Assembly: GCF_027620315.1 (NCBI RefSeq) | Contig: NZ_JAPNNL010000015.1 | Coordinates: forward strand, 1-64,000 | Direction of reading: 5' to 3' | Length of the DNA stretch: 64,000 nt | DNA from: Nonomuraea corallina | GTDB taxonomy: Bacteria > Actinomycetota > Actinomycetes > Streptosporangiales > Streptosporangiaceae | In this document: positions 16,241 through 27,097 of the stretch, one piece after another | Numbering within the stretch: position 1 is the first letter of the stretch | Layout: each line of letters opens with the position of its first letter | Notes under the pieces: model-generated | The model's database searches: none | The model's input: only the letters and a program-made list of their open reading frames with translations | What the model was told of the DNA's origin: nothing | Position numbers and translations under genes: made by a program

Positions 16241-18748
16241 TCAGGTCAGCCGTACCTCGATCGAGGTCTCCTCGCCGTGCTCCAGCACGAACTCCTCGAC
16301 GTTGCCGGCGGCGCACAGGTCGTCCTGGGCCGGCCGGACGAGGGCGGCCCGGGGCGAGGTGACCGCCAGCAGCGACACCTCGGCCCGCATCGACTGCTTG
16401 GCCTCGGACTTGGCCTTGCGCACCTGGCGGAGCACCTCGCAGGCCGCCTCCAGCACCGCCGGGTCGCCCGTCCCGGCGTCGGGCTCGGGCCAGGGGGCCA
16501 GGTGCACCGAGCCCTCACGCCACCAGGACCACACCTCTTCGGTCACGAACGGCAGGAACGGCGCGAACAGCCGCAGCAGCACGTCGAGCGCCCGGCGAAG
16601 GGCCTCGTGGGCCGACGCGGACGCCGGGCCGTCCTCGTAGGCCCTGGCCTTGACCAGCTCCAGGTAGTCGTCGCAGAAGGTCCAGAAGAACCGCTCGGCG
16701 GCCTCCAGCGCGCGGGTGTGGTCGTAGCCGTCGAAGGCCTCGGTCGCCTCGCGCACCGCGGCGGACAGCGCGGCGAGCATCGACAGGTCGACCGGCTCGG
16801 TGACCTCGCCGCCGCCCTCGCCGAGCCCGAGCACGAACTTCGACGCGTTGAGGATCTTGATCGCCAGCCGCCGTCCGATCTTGAGCTGGCCCGCGTCGAA
16901 GGCGGTGTCGACGCCGTAGCGCCCGTGGGCCGCCCAGTAGCGGACCGCGTCGGAGCCGTGCTTCTCCAGCAGGTCCATCGGGGTGACCACGTTGCCCTTG
17001 GACTTGGACATCTTCTTGCGGTCGGGGTCGAGGATCCACCCGGAGATGGCCACGTCGCTCCACGGCGGGCCGCCGAACTCCAGGTGGGACCGGACCACGG
17101 TGGCGAACAGCCAGGTGCGGATGATCTCGTGGGACTGCGGGCGCAGGTCGGCCGGGTAGACCCGCCGGAACAGGTCGTCGTCGCTCTCCCAGCGCCCGGC
17201 GATCTGCGGCGTGAGCGACGAGGTGGCCCAGGTGTCCATGACGTCCGGGTCGGCCATGAACCCGCCGGGTGCGCCCCGCTGGTCCTCGGTGTAGCCGGGC
17301 GGGGTGTCGGACGACGGGTCGACCGGCAGCGCGTCCTCCGGCGGCGTGATCGGCTGGTCGTAGGCCGGCCGCCCGTTCTGGTCCAGGGGGTACCACACCG
17401 GGAACGGCACCCCGAAGAACCGCTGGCGGGAGATCAGCCAGTCGCCGGCCAGTCCGCCCACCCAGTTGTCGTAGCGGGCCCGCATGTGCGGCGGGTGCCA
17501 GGCCAGCTCGCGCCCGCGCGCCAGCAGCCGCTCGCGCAGCGCCTCGTCGCGGCCGCCGTTGCGGATGTACCACTGGCGGGTGGTGACGATCTCCAGCGGC
17601 TTGTCGCCCCGCTCGTAGAACTTCACCGGCCGCCGCACCGGCCGGGGCTCGCCCTCCAGGTCGCCGGACTCGCGCAGCAGCTCGACGACGCGCTCGCGGG
17701 CGCTGTGGACGGTCTTGCCGGCCAGTTCCTTGTACGGGCCGGCCTCGACGCCCTCCGGCGGCTCGGGCAGCAGCCGGCCGTCCCAGCCGATGACCGGGCG
17801 GGTCGGCAGGTGCAGCTCGCGCCACCAGGTCACGTCGGTGACGTCGCCGAACGTGCAGATCATCGCGATGCCGGTGCCCTTGTCGGGCTCGGCCAGGTGG
17901 TGGGCCAGCACCGGCACCTCGGCGCCGAACAGCGGGGTGAGGACGGAGGTGCCGAACAGCGGCCGGTAGCGCTCGTCGTCGGGGTGGGCGACCAGCGCCA
18001 CGCAGGCCGGGATCAGCTCCGGCCGGGTGGTCTCGACCCAGACCGGGCCCCGCTCGCCGTAGAACGAGATCCGGTGGAAGGCGCCGGGCCACTCCCGGTC
18101 CTCCAGCTCGGCCTGGGCGACGGCGGTGCGGAAGGTGACGTCCCACAGGGTGGGCGCCTCGGCGAGATAGGCCTCGTCGCGGCGCAGGTTGCGCAGGAAG
18201 GCCCGCTGCGACACCCGGCGGGACTCGTCGCTGATCGTGGTGTAGAGCAGCGACCAGTCGACCGACAGGCCGACCCGCCGCCACACCTCCTCGAACGCCT
18301 GCTCGTCGATCTCCGTGAGTTTGTGGCAGAGTTCCACGAAGTTGCGCCGCGAAATGGAGATTTCGCGTTTGCCGGGCTTGTCCGGTGGCACGAAGTCGGG
18401 GTCGTACGGCAACGACGGATCGCAGCGCACACCGTAGACGTTCTGCACGCGGCGCTCGGTGGGCAGGCCGTTGTCGTCCCAGCCGATCGGGTAGAACACC
18501 GACTTGCCGATCATGCGCTGGTAGCGCGCCATGATGTCGGTGTGGGTGAAGGAGAAGACGTGACCCACGTGCAGGGACCCGGAGACGGTGGGCGGCGGGG
18601 TGTCGATCGAGTAGACCTGCTCACGCGGCTTCGACCGGTCGAACCGGTAGGTGCCCTGCTCGTCCCAGCGGGATACCCATACCTGCTCCAGGCCGTCGAG
18701 AGTCGGTTTCTCGGGCATGGCGGCAGGGCGTGATCGCTGCTGGGTCAT
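16241..18748 (-). CDS. valS: Valyl-tRNA synthetase, short form without C-terminal coiled coil
   Basis: 835 residues. The class I Rossmann fold shows the HIGH-type motif SGSLHVGHVFSFTHTD at about 57 and the KMSKS motif KKMSKSKGN at about 577. WDDNGLPTERRVQN matches the ValRS subgroup seen in archaea and Rickettsia as well as some actinomycetes. A CP1 editing domain occupies about 210-400. The protein ends soon after the anticodon-binding domain; the usual bacterial tRNA-arm coiled coil is missing. ATG 18748 start. An additional standard ValRS could exist elsewhere in the genome. It stands alone, with a divergent DUF4235 gene upstream. Confidence 0.93.
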   Translation of the reverse strand: MTQQRSRPAAMPEKPTLDGLEQVWVSRWDEQGTYRFDRSKPREQVYSIDTPPPTVSGSLHVGHVFSFTHTDIMARYQRMIGKSVFYPIGWDDNGLPTERRVQNVYGVRCDPSLPYDPDFVPPDKPGKREISISRRNFVELCHKLTEIDEQAFEEVWRRVGLSVDWSLLYTTISDESRRVSQRAFLRNLRRDEAYLAEAPTLWDVTFRTAVAQAELEDREWPGAFHRISFYGERGPVWVETTRPELIPACVALVAHPDDERYRPLFGTSVLTPLFGAEVPVLAHHLAEPDKGTGIAMICTFGDVTDVTWWRELHLPTRPVIGWDGRLLPEPPEGVEAGPYKELAGKTVHSARERVVELLRESGDLEGEPRPVRRPVKFYERGDKPLEIVTTRQWYIRNGGRDEALRERLLARGRELAWHPPHMRARYDNWVGGLAGDWLISRQRFFGVPFPVWYPLDQNGRPAYDQPITPPEDALPVDPSSDTPPGYTEDQRGAPGGFMADPDVMDTWATSSLTPQIAGRWESDDDLFRRVYPADLRPQSHEIIRTWLFATVVRSHLEFGGPPWSDVAISGWILDPDRKKMSKSKGNVVTPMDLLEKHGSDAVRYWAAHGRYGVDTAFDAGQLKIGRRLAIKILNASKFVLGLGEGGGEVTEPVDLSMLAALSAAVREATEAFDGYDHTRALEAAERFFWTFCDDYLELVKARAYEDGPASASAHEALRRALDVLLRLFAPFLPFVTEEVWSWWREGSVHLAPWPEPDAGTGDPAVLEAACEVLRQVRKAKSEAKQSMRAEVSLLAVTSPRAALVRPAQDDLCAAGNVEEFVLEHGEETSIEVRLT

Positions 18749-19044
18749 GCCTCCTCATGGTACGGCTTGCCCGGCGCCGGCCACGACAGAGACTAGGGTT
18801 CGTTACAAAGGGGAAGGAGAAGATCGCATGGCGGATGACAAGCCCGACGTCGCCTGGCGAGTCGTCGGAGGCCTGGTGGGCCTGGCGACGGCCTGGGCGG
18901 CCCGCAAGCTGCTCGGGTTCGCCTGGGTGAAGGCGACCGGCAAGGAGCCGCCCATCGACCCGGACTCCCCCGAGGTCAGCATGGGTGAGGCCATCGGTTA
19001 CGCGGTGGTGATGGGCGTCGGCATGTCCGTCGCCCAGATCGTGG

Positions 19045-20481
<1,437 letters not shown>

Positions 20482-20504
20482 CCAAATCCTCCTAGGGCTC
20501 ACTG

Positions 20505-22052
20505 TCACGAAAGGCGCGACGCGCGCCTCACAGCGGCCGCCACCGACTCCGGCCCCGCTTGGGGGATGGTCGCGGCGATATGGGCATCGGGCCTGATGAG
20601 CCACGCCTCACCGGGCCCGGCGCCGAGTCTCTCAGCGAGCTTGCCGGACCCGTCCATCTCCGCGAGCTCGCGAACGGCGAGCGGCGCCGTACAGACCTTG
20701 CCCAAGACCTGCGCAAACAAACCCGAATCACACATTTCGCCCAGGAGTATCAGGAAACCGTTCCTGCAAGATTGCCGCAGTCTTCCCCCTGGCACCGGCA
20801 GATCCGGGACGATCACCCCGGGACCCGGGTCGCACGACGCCCCCTTGGCCGGCCTGCCGCGGAACGGCCGCCCCGGGTCGGGGGTGGTGAGCGGCGAGTC
20901 CACGTACCAGAAGGGCTCGGCGAACCGCCCGGAGTCCACCCCGGCGGCCCGCCCGGTGACCAGCGCCTCCTCCAGCGCCGCCCGCCTGCGCTCCCGCTCC
21001 TCGTCCGTGCGGGGCGCGAGGAAGCGCATGGTGGCCGCCGTCACCTCCAGGTTCTCCAGGGCGGCCGCGTGCCGTTCGAGGTGGTACGTCTCCAGCAGGT
21101 TCTCCGGCGCCCACCCGTTCAGCACGAACGCGAGCTTCCACGCCGCGTTCTCCGCGTCCGGCACCCCCGAGTTGAGGCCGCGCGCCCCGAACGGCGCCAC
21201 CAGGTGGGCGCAGTCACCGGCCAGCAGCACCCGGCCGGCCCGCATCCGCGACGCCACCCGCGCGTGGAAGCGGTAGGTGGTCCGCCACAGCAGCTCGTAG
21301 TCGCGGTCCCCGACGATCATCCGGATCATCTCCGCCACCTCCTCCCCGGTCGGGGCGGAGTGCGACGGGATCTGCCAGTCGATCCGGTAGGTCGAACCGG
21401 GGCACGGGTGGATGAGCACCTGACGGCCGGGGTTCCACACCGGGTCGAAGTGGAAGCGCCGCTCGTGCTCCCAGCCGGGCAGGTCGGCGCGGATGTCGCA
21501 GATGAGGAACCGGTCGTCGAACGACTCGCCGTCGAACGTCACCCCCAGCGCCCGCCGCAGCCCCTCTGCGCGGGCGCCCGCGCAGAGCACCGCGTACGGG
21601 GCGCGCAGCACGCGCCCGCCGCAGCGCACGGTGACACCCTCACCGTCCTGCTCCAGACCGGTGACCTGGTGGTGCCAGCGCAGCTCGGCCAGCGGCTGGG
21701 CGGCCAGGGCCGCGTCGAGGATCTCCTCGGTGCGGGTCTGGGAGAGGTTCACGCAGGCCGGCAGCGCCCCCTCGCGCGGCGGGCCGCCGAACGTCCACGA
21801 GAACAGCTCCTCGCCCCGGTAGTAGGTACGGGCCGTGGTCCAGGCCAGCCCCTCCTCGGCGATCCGGCCGGCCCCGCAGGCCGCCCAGATGTCCAGCACG
21901 TCGCGCTGCTGGCAGATCGAGCGCGACCCGGCGGGCTCACGGCCGGGCCGCTGGTCGACCACCAGCACCCGGATCCCCCAGCGGGCCAGCAGCAGCGCCG
22001 CCGTCAGCCCGACCGGCCCGGCGCCGACCACGATGACCTGCGCGTCCGACAC
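20505..22052 (-). CDS. FAD-dependent aromatic-type monooxygenase (FAD_binding_3)
   Basis: 515 residues, with the dinucleotide motif [21 protein letters not shown] at the N-terminus, an internal DG-like segment, and the GD motif [23 protein letters not shown] near 290. The C-terminal thioredoxin-like region (about 400-515) is typical of PheA/TfdB/MhpA-type hydroxylases. Such enzymes add one oxygen to phenolic or polyketide-like substrates using NAD(P)H. It is the downstream partner of a metallo-beta-lactamase gene ten bases away, suggesting a two-step catabolic or tailoring unit. GTG start with a GAGGAG site. Substrate unknown. Confidence 0.87.
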   Translation of the reverse strand: MSDAQVIVVGAGPVGLTAALLLARWGIRVLVVDQRPGREPAGSRSICQQRDVLDIWAACGAGRIAEEGLAWTTARTYYRGEELFSWTFGGPPREGALPACVNLSQTRTEEILDAALAAQPLAELRWHHQVTGLEQDGEGVTVRCGGRVLRAPYAVLCAGARAEGLRRALGVTFDGESFDDRFLICDIRADLPGWEHERRFHFDPVWNPGRQVLIHPCPGSTYRIDWQIPSHSAPTGEEVAEMIRMIVGDRDYELLWRTTYRFHARVASRMRAGRVLLAGDCAHLVAPFGARGLNSGVPDAENAAWKLAFVLNGWAPENLLETYHLERHAAALENLEVTAATMRFLAPRTDEERERRRAALEEALVTGRAAGVDSGRFAEPFWYVDSPLTTPDPGRPFRGRPAKGASCDPGPGVIVPDLPVPGGRLRQSCRNGFLILLGEMCDSGLFAQVLGKVCTAPLAVRELAEMDGSGKLAERLGAGPGEAWLIRPDAHIAATIPQAGPESVAAAVRRASRLS

Positions 22053-22061
22053 CGCTCCTCC

Positions 22062-23021
22062 TCAGCCCTGCAACCGCGCCCACACCTCGCGGTCGCGCTC
22101 CGCCGTCCACACGCGCGGGCGCTCCACGCCGTCCAGCTCGTCCCACAGCCGCGAGACGTTGAACGGCAGGCAGTGCTCGAAGATCGGCCAGGCGCCGTAG
22201 CGCGGGGCGAGCGCCCGATGGGTGCGCTCGAACGCCTCCTTCAGCGTGCCGCCGCGCTCGTGCACCCCGCCCGTCTCGCGCAGCATGACCCGCAGGAAGT
22301 CCCGGGTCTGCGCGATCGCCGCGTCCACCTCGGCCCGGCCGTGCGCCACCGCTCCCCTGCCCCCGACCAGCGTCCGGGCGCCGAACGCCGCCACCCGGTC
22401 CAGCGTCGCCCCCGACCAGTCGCGGTGGAAGGCGTCACCGGTGTAGAGCGCCGCCCGCGACTCCACCAGATCTCCGGCGAACAGGACGCCCCGCCGCGGC
22501 AGCCAGGCCACCAGATCTCCCTCGGTGTGGCCGCGCCCGCAGTGGTGCAACTCCAGCACCCCCCGGTCGCCGCCCAGGTCGATGCTCACCCGGTCGCCGA
22601 ACGTGAGGGTCGGCCAGGTCAGCCCGGGGATCGACGACGGCTCCTGGAACAGCCGCGGCATGCGGGCGTACTCGCTGGCCCAGTCCTCCGCGCCGCGCTC
22701 GGCGATCAGCTCGCGGGTCTTCTCGTGCGCCACGATCACGTCCGCGCCGAACGCCGAGGCGCCCAGCACCCGCACCGCGTGGTAGTGCGACAGCACCAGA
22801 TAACGGATCGGCTTGTCCGTGCGCTCCCGCAGCAGCGTCAGCCACTCGCGGGCGGCCACCGGGGTCGCCAGGGCCTCGAAGCAGACCAGGAAGTCCTCGC
22901 CCTCGACGGCGCCGACGTTGGGGTCGCCCTCGGCCGTCAGCACGTGGACGCCGGGGGCGGGCTCCTCGAAGGAGCGGGTCTTGTCGGCGAGATCCGCCGA
23001 CGAGGCGAACGGCTTGACCAT
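22062..23021 (-). CDS. MBL-fold metallohydrolase with altered metal site
   Basis: 319 residues from ATG 23021. Metallo-beta-lactamase fold, with EGEDFLVCFEALATP, then LSHYHAVRVLGASAFG where the usual HxHxDH would be. Here the Asp and last His are Val and Arg, so only the first two His remain. Downstream ligands are visible in HHCGRGHTEGDLVAW and LFAGDLVES. I recall relatives with HYHAVR encoded with aromatic monooxygenases, so the replacement looks like a subfamily trait, perhaps giving a single-metal enzyme. It is co-directional with the FAD monooxygenase (ten-base gap). Likely hydrolyses or isomerises the hydroxylated product (inference). Confidence 0.82.
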   Translation of the reverse strand: MVKPFASSADLADKTRSFEEPAPGVHVLTAEGDPNVGAVEGEDFLVCFEALATPVAAREWLTLLRERTDKPIRYLVLSHYHAVRVLGASAFGADVIVAHEKTRELIAERGAEDWASEYARMPRLFQEPSSIPGLTWPTLTFGDRVSIDLGGDRGVLELHHCGRGHTEGDLVAWLPRRGVLFAGDLVESRAALYTGDAFHRDWSGATLDRVAAFGARTLVGGRGAVAHGRAEVDAAIAQTRDFLRVMLRETGGVHERGGTLKEAFERTHRALAPRYGAWPIFEHCLPFNVSRLWDELDGVERPRVWTAERDREVWARLQG

Positions 23022-23197
23022 GACGCTCCTGACGCGGGGTTGGCGTACCCGTCGACATACCCGCGCGGGAGATCAGGTCCACCCGAGATCGAAGCCGGAC
23101 GTACGAACCCCCCGGCCCGGACGCCGCCACGCGTGCCCCGCTGCCCGCTCCGGGCGGGGAGGTGGTCCCGGAGGGGGCGGCTGGGCCACGGGGAGGG

Positions 23198-23995
23198 TTA
23201 CGGGGTGAGGGGTCGTGGCGTCTCGCCGGGGGGCAGGGGGGACTTGATCCTCAGGTCGTTCCGGATGGCGGCGCCGAGCTTCTTGGTGGCCATGCGGTTG
23301 AGGGTGCCGCCGGCCACCGCACCGGTGAGGAACGGGCCCAGGGTCGTCAGGTGACGGCCGAGGACCCGCATCAGGCGGTTGCGCAGCGCCGTCTTGGTCG
23401 CGGCGCCGAGCGCCAGGGTCACGGAGGCGGGGGCGAGGGGGTCGATCCCGCGCTGCCTGGCCCAGGCGGCCGTGAACGCGACCGCGCGCTGGGTGCCGGT
23501 GCCCTCGACGTGCACCCCGTACACCTCGTGCAGCTCCGCGAGGAGCTTGACCTCGATGGCGGCCACCACGATGGTCTCGGCGACGAGCTGGGCGGGGGCG
23601 GACAGGAGGAGGGGAGGCGCGGCGAACTCGGCGGCGGCGAGCGCGCCGCCGATGGCGCCGACCGTCATCGTGGCCTTCATGGCGTTGCGTACCAGGTCGT
23701 CGGCGAGTTCCTCGCCGGTCAAGCCGTGGTGGTGCTGGGAGAGGGTATGGAGGTCTCTGATGGGGATGCGGGGGGCGATGTTGAGGAAGACGTCGGCCAG
23801 CCAGCGGCCGCGGCCGACTCCGGACTTGCCGGCCTTGGCGGCGCCCTCCGACAGGGCGCGCGTCAGACGGCCGAGCAGCCTGCGCCGCTCACCCGGCTCC
23901 AGCTCACCGGGCGCGGAGAGCCGGCCCACGAGTTCGCCGACCTCTTGACCGGGGTCGGCGTTCTCGTCCTCTGGATGTCGATCAGTCGATGCCAC
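23198..23995 (-). CDS. Conserved hypothetical, membrane-active (possibly EcsC-like)
   Basis: 265 residues. The GTG at 23995 is favoured because GAGGAGG lies seven bases upstream; an upstream frame extension is not supported. A charged N-terminus (1-70) precedes a long Ala/Gly-rich hydrophobic part (about 95-150: ATMTVGAIGGALAAAEFAAP, LVAETIVVAAIEVKLLAELHEVYG) and a further helical region (about 170-245). The glycine-zipper pattern plus LLAELHEVYG faintly recalls EcsC-family proteins. No catalytic motif. It lies 16 bases downstream of DUF4193 on the same strand and is probably co-transcribed. Confidence 0.6.
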   Translation of the reverse strand: MASTDRHPEDENADPGQEVGELVGRLSAPGELEPGERRRLLGRLTRALSEGAAKAGKSGVGRGRWLADVFLNIAPRIPIRDLHTLSQHHHGLTGEELADDLVRNAMKATMTVGAIGGALAAAEFAAPPLLLSAPAQLVAETIVVAAIEVKLLAELHEVYGVHVEGTGTQRAVAFTAAWARQRGIDPLAPASVTLALGAATKTALRNRLMRVLGRHLTTLGPFLTGAVAGGTLNRMATKKLGAAIRNDLRIKSPLPPGETPRPLTP

Positions 23996-24011
23996 GCGTA
24001 TGCCTCCTCGA

Positions 24012-24311
24012 TCAGGCGGCGCACTCCCGGCAGATCTGCTGGCCGTTCTTCTCCGAGGCCAGCTGACTGCGGTGATGCACCAGGAAGCAGCGCGCGCAGG
24101 TGAACTCGTCAGCCTGGCGCGGGATGACCCGCAGGCTGAGCTCCTCGTTCGACAGATCCGCACCAGGCAGCTCCAGCGACTCGGCCAGGTCGGTCTCGTC
24201 GATGTCGATGCTGCCAGACGACTTGTCCGTGCGCCGCGCCTGGAGTTCCTGAAGGCTGTCCTCGCCCAGGTCGTCGTCGGTCTTGCGCGGGCTGTCGTAG
24301 TCGGTAGCCAT
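24012..24311 (-). CDS. DUF4193 zinc-ribbon small protein
   Basis: 99 residues from ATG 24311. An acidic N-terminal half (DETDLAESLELPGADLSNEEL) is followed by a zinc ribbon: FTCARCFLVHHRSQL and QQICRECAA, i.e. two CxxC pairs. This is the DUF4193 family, conserved throughout actinobacteria near dut (Rv2699c-like position, from memory). It might bind RNA polymerase or nucleic acid, but no function is established. It is the first gene of a short leftward unit. Confidence 0.9.
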   Translation of the reverse strand: MATDYDSPRKTDDDLGEDSLQELQARRTDKSSGSIDIDETDLAESLELPGADLSNEELSLRVIPRQADEFTCARCFLVHHRSQLASEKNGQQICRECAA

Positions 24312-24569
24312 CGTGCTTACTCCATCCCCCTCATCAATATGTCGTCGCGCTCGTCGCGCGTCTTTCAACGTACGGGAAGCTCGTCTTGTGCCCGTTCGCC
24401 GGGAGATTTCCTCTCGGTACCCCGGGGGAACAGACGACGAACCTCCCAACACGTCAGGGCCTGCTGCCTATGGCAGTGGTTAGCCAAATATGGCGAAACC
24501 CACAGCCTTGGCGTCATGCGCCACCGTGTTCGACGGCACATCCAACCACATGTACGACGCGAACGAGAC

Positions 24570-24583
24570 GCCCCCCGTGGGGC
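24570..24583 (-). terminator. Possible hairpin after the sensor kinase gene
   Basis: A 5-bp GCCCC/GGGGC stem with a four-base loop lies 11 bases past the stop of the leftward sensor kinase. It is short and has no T-run, so the terminator call is weak. The remainder of 24312-24594 carries no gene and should hold the DUF4193 promoter. Confidence 0.3.
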
Positions 24584-24594
24584 AACACGCCGGA

Positions 24595-25977
24595 TCAACG
24601 CCGCGGCAGCCTGATGGTCACCACAAGTCCGCCACCCTCCCGCGGCACCGCGTGGACGTTGCCGCCGTGAGCCTGCACCACAGCACGGACGATGGACAGC
24701 CCCAGACCCGCTCCCTTGGCCGAATCCAGCCGGTCGGCGTTGAGCCTCCTGAACGGTTCGAACAGGCTGTTCACCTCGTACGCGGGGACATGCTGCCCCG
24801 TGTTGGCCACCTGAACAACCAAGGCACCGTCTACCATTCCCGTCCGAATCCAGACTTTTCCGTTTTCGGGAAGGTTGTACTTGACGGCGTTCTCCAGCAG
24901 GTTGCTGATCGACCGTTCGAGGAGCACCGGATCGCCGATGGTGGGCGCGCTCACCAGCTCGGTGGTGACCGTGACGCCGTGCTCCCCGGCGAACGGCGTC
25001 ACCTGGTCCACCGCCGTCTGCGCGACCTCCTTGACGTCCACCGGCTTGCGCACCGCCAGCTCGCGCTCGCTCCTGGCCAGCAGCAGCAGGCCCTCGATGA
25101 GCTTCTCGTTGCGGGCGTTGACCTCCAGGAGGGTACGCCCGAGCGCCTTGAGGTCCTGCGACGCCTCCGGATCGGACAGCGCGATCTCCAGCACGGTCCG
25201 GTTGATGGTCAGCGGCGTGCGCAGCTCGTGGGAGGCGTTGGCGACGAACCTGCGCTGGGCGTCGAAGGCGACGTTGAGCCGGGTGAGCATGTCGTCGAAG
25301 GTGTCGGCCAGCTCCTTCAGCTCGTCGTCCGGCCCTTCCAGGCCGATGCGCTGGTGGGCCAGCGTGCTCTCGGAGAGCTTGCGGGCGGTGGAGGTCATCT
25401 GGGTGACCGGCCGCAGCGCCCGGTCGGCGACGAAGTAGCCGAGCATGAGCGCGAGGATGCCGACGCCCAGCAGGGCCAGGATGGACTGCCTGACCAGGGT
25501 GTCGAGCACCTCGTTGATCTGGTTGACCTGCAGCAGCTGGACCTGCTGCTCCAGGTCGGCGGCGAACTCCGGCGAGATGTAGCCGGGCACCCGCAGCCGG
25601 TACTCGAACCCGGTGTAGAGCGTCGACCGGACGATGAAGTACATCACCACCAGCAGCATCGCGCCGGCCGCGAAGAACATCGCGCTGTAGGTGAGCGTGA
25701 GCCGCCACCGGATGCTGACCTTCCCCGTCAGCCCCTTGAGTCCCCGGATCGCGCCGCCCGCCAAGGGCCCGTACTCGGGCGGCGGCGGGCCGTCCCAGAC
25801 CGGCGGACCGCTCGGCGGCGGAGCGCCGGAGTTGCCCGGGCTGCCCGGGTTGCCCGGGTTGCCGGCCGGCGGGTCGCCAGGCCGGGCGGAGCGCGCCGCC
25901 CTGCGCGAGTGCGGGCTGATCATCGGGTGCGTCGGCACCGATTCCCGGTCCGGCTCCCCATCAGGCCGTTCCGTCAC
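24595..25977 (-). CDS. cutS: CutS-like sensor histidine kinase
   Basis: 460 residues. A Pro/Gly-rich cytoplasmic N-terminus (1-90, with repeated NPG/SPG units) precedes a membrane helix (about 97-118), an extracytoplasmic loop (about 119-165), a second helix (about 166-187) and a HAMP domain. HisKA follows with the phospho-acceptor in VANASHELRTPLTIN, then HATPase_c with N-box NLLENAVKYN and G-box GAGLGLSIV. Coupled to the response regulator by GTGA. Its placement near suhB, hemH, sepH and dut and the regulator sequence fit the Streptomyces CutRS system, linked there to secretion stress. The protein contains no cysteine at all. Confidence 0.8.
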   Translation of the reverse strand: MTERPDGEPDRESVPTHPMISPHSRRAARSARPGDPPAGNPGNPGSPGNSGAPPPSGPPVWDGPPPPEYGPLAGGAIRGLKGLTGKVSIRWRLTLTYSAMFFAAGAMLLVVMYFIVRSTLYTGFEYRLRVPGYISPEFAADLEQQVQLLQVNQINEVLDTLVRQSILALLGVGILALMLGYFVADRALRPVTQMTSTARKLSESTLAHQRIGLEGPDDELKELADTFDDMLTRLNVAFDAQRRFVANASHELRTPLTINRTVLEIALSDPEASQDLKALGRTLLEVNARNEKLIEGLLLLARSERELAVRKPVDVKEVAQTAVDQVTPFAGEHGVTVTTELVSAPTIGDPVLLERSISNLLENAVKYNLPENGKVWIRTGMVDGALVVQVANTGQHVPAYEVNSLFEPFRRLNADRLDSAKGAGLGLSIVRAVVQAHGGNVHAVPREGGGLVVTIRLPRR

Positions 25978-26627
25978 AACTTGTACCCCACGCCGGGCAC
26001 GGTCTCGATCACCTGAGGCTCGCCCAGCTTCTTCCGCAGCGTCATCATGGTCACCCGCACCACGTTGGTGAACGGGTCGATGTTCTCGTCCCAGGCCTTG
26101 TCGAGCAGGTCCTCCTGGCTGACCACCGCGCCCTCGGCGCGCATCAGCTCCTCCAGGACGGCGAACTCCTTCTTGGTCAGCACGATCTCCCGGCCGTCGC
26201 GCTCGACCAGCCGCTTGCCGGGGTCGAGCCGGATGCCGGCGCGCTCCAGCACGGGTGGCAGGGCCGGCGCCGACCGGCGGCCGAGCGCCCGCACCCGCGC
26301 CACCAGCTCGATGAACACGAATGGCTTGGCCAGGTAGTCGTCGGCGCCCAGGCCGAGCCCCTCCACCTTGTCGTCCACGTCACCGGAGGCGGTCAGCATG
26401 AGGATCCGGGAGCTGGTGCGCTGCTGGACCAGCCGCCGGCAGACCTCGTCGCCGTGCACGACCGGCAGGTCCCGGTCCAGCACGATCACGTCGTAGTCGA
26501 TGTAGGAGGTGCGTTCCAGCGCCCCGCCGCCGTCGTAGGCGACGTCCACGGCCATGGCCTCGCGTCGCAGCCCCGTCGCGATAGCGTCGGCGAGAACCTT
26601 CTCATCCTCGACCACCAGTACGCGCAC
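25974..26627 (-). CDS. cutR: CutR-like OmpR-family response regulator
   Basis: 217 residues: receiver domain (VEDEK acidic pair, phospho-acceptor Asp51 in VIVLDRDLPVVHGDEV, Thr in LMLTASGD, Lys in DDYLAKPF) and an OmpR winged helix (IVLTKKEFAVLEELMRAEGA, FTNVVRVTMMTLRKKLG, ending TVPGVGYKL). The sequence closely tracks remembered S. coelicolor CutR (LRREAMAVDVAYDGG, KAWDENIDPFTNVVRV). GTG start at 26627. The regulator precedes the kinase in the operon; it probably controls genes for extracytoplasmic proteins. Confidence 0.85.
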   Translation of the reverse strand: MRVLVVEDEKVLADAIATGLRREAMAVDVAYDGGGALERTSYIDYDVIVLDRDLPVVHGDEVCRRLVQQRTSSRILMLTASGDVDDKVEGLGLGADDYLAKPFVFIELVARVRALGRRSAPALPPVLERAGIRLDPGKRLVERDGREIVLTKKEFAVLEELMRAEGAVVSQEDLLDKAWDENIDPFTNVVRVTMMTLRKKLGEPQVIETVPGVGYKL

Positions 26628-26861
26628 GCTGTCACACCTTCCTCCGATTGTGATGACTCATTGTGCCCGCCTTTTCGATAAGCGCACGGTAAGCGAGGTC
26701 CAGGTGCGGGTGACACAGCCCACAAGGAAATCCATGTTTCGGACGACAAGGGGTCTGGGTATGCCAGCGAAACACCCCATGCGCCCGCGTCCCCTCCGGG
26801 CCCTGTGCGGCGGGTGCGCCTTCGCCCCGCGAGGGGCCGACCCCCTGAGAGAGTAGGTGAG

Positions 26862-27026
26862 ATGGGCGAGTTCACGACCACGATCGAAAGCCGCCTCGAC
26901 CAGGCTTACAAGGGTCTGCGTGAAGCCAGGAGCGCCGGTGACGACTACCTCGCCGACACCCTCACCGCCGAGATCGAGGATCTGCGCCGCCTGGCGGACG
27001 ATCACGGTATCCCGCTGCCACGATGA
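26862..27026 (+). CDS. Small conserved helical protein (54 aa)
   Basis: 54 residues from ATG 26862, preceded by AGGTGAG. The sequence MGEFTTTIESRLDQAYKGL continues EARSAGDDYLADTLTAEIEDLRRLA, ending HGIPLPR. It is predicted as two amphipathic helices with strongly coding-like third positions. I recall similar short proteins at this place in other actinomycetes, but have no function. It is divergent from cutR and convergent with suhB. Confidence 0.75.
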   Translation: MGEFTTTIESRLDQAYKGLREARSAGDDYLADTLTAEIEDLRRLADDHGIPLPR

Positions 27027-27097
27027 CGTGGCCGCGCTGACGCGGTAGACAGGACGGCCGGTGCCCGGGAGGAGGGGTCCCGGCCGTCGCCGTGTCG

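Noticed and set aside
15923-18733. Very long open frame on the plus strand opposite valS
   Set aside because: It is a GC-driven antisense shadow: composition is repetitive Gly/Arg/Val/Leu without domains, while the minus strand encodes an intact ValRS.
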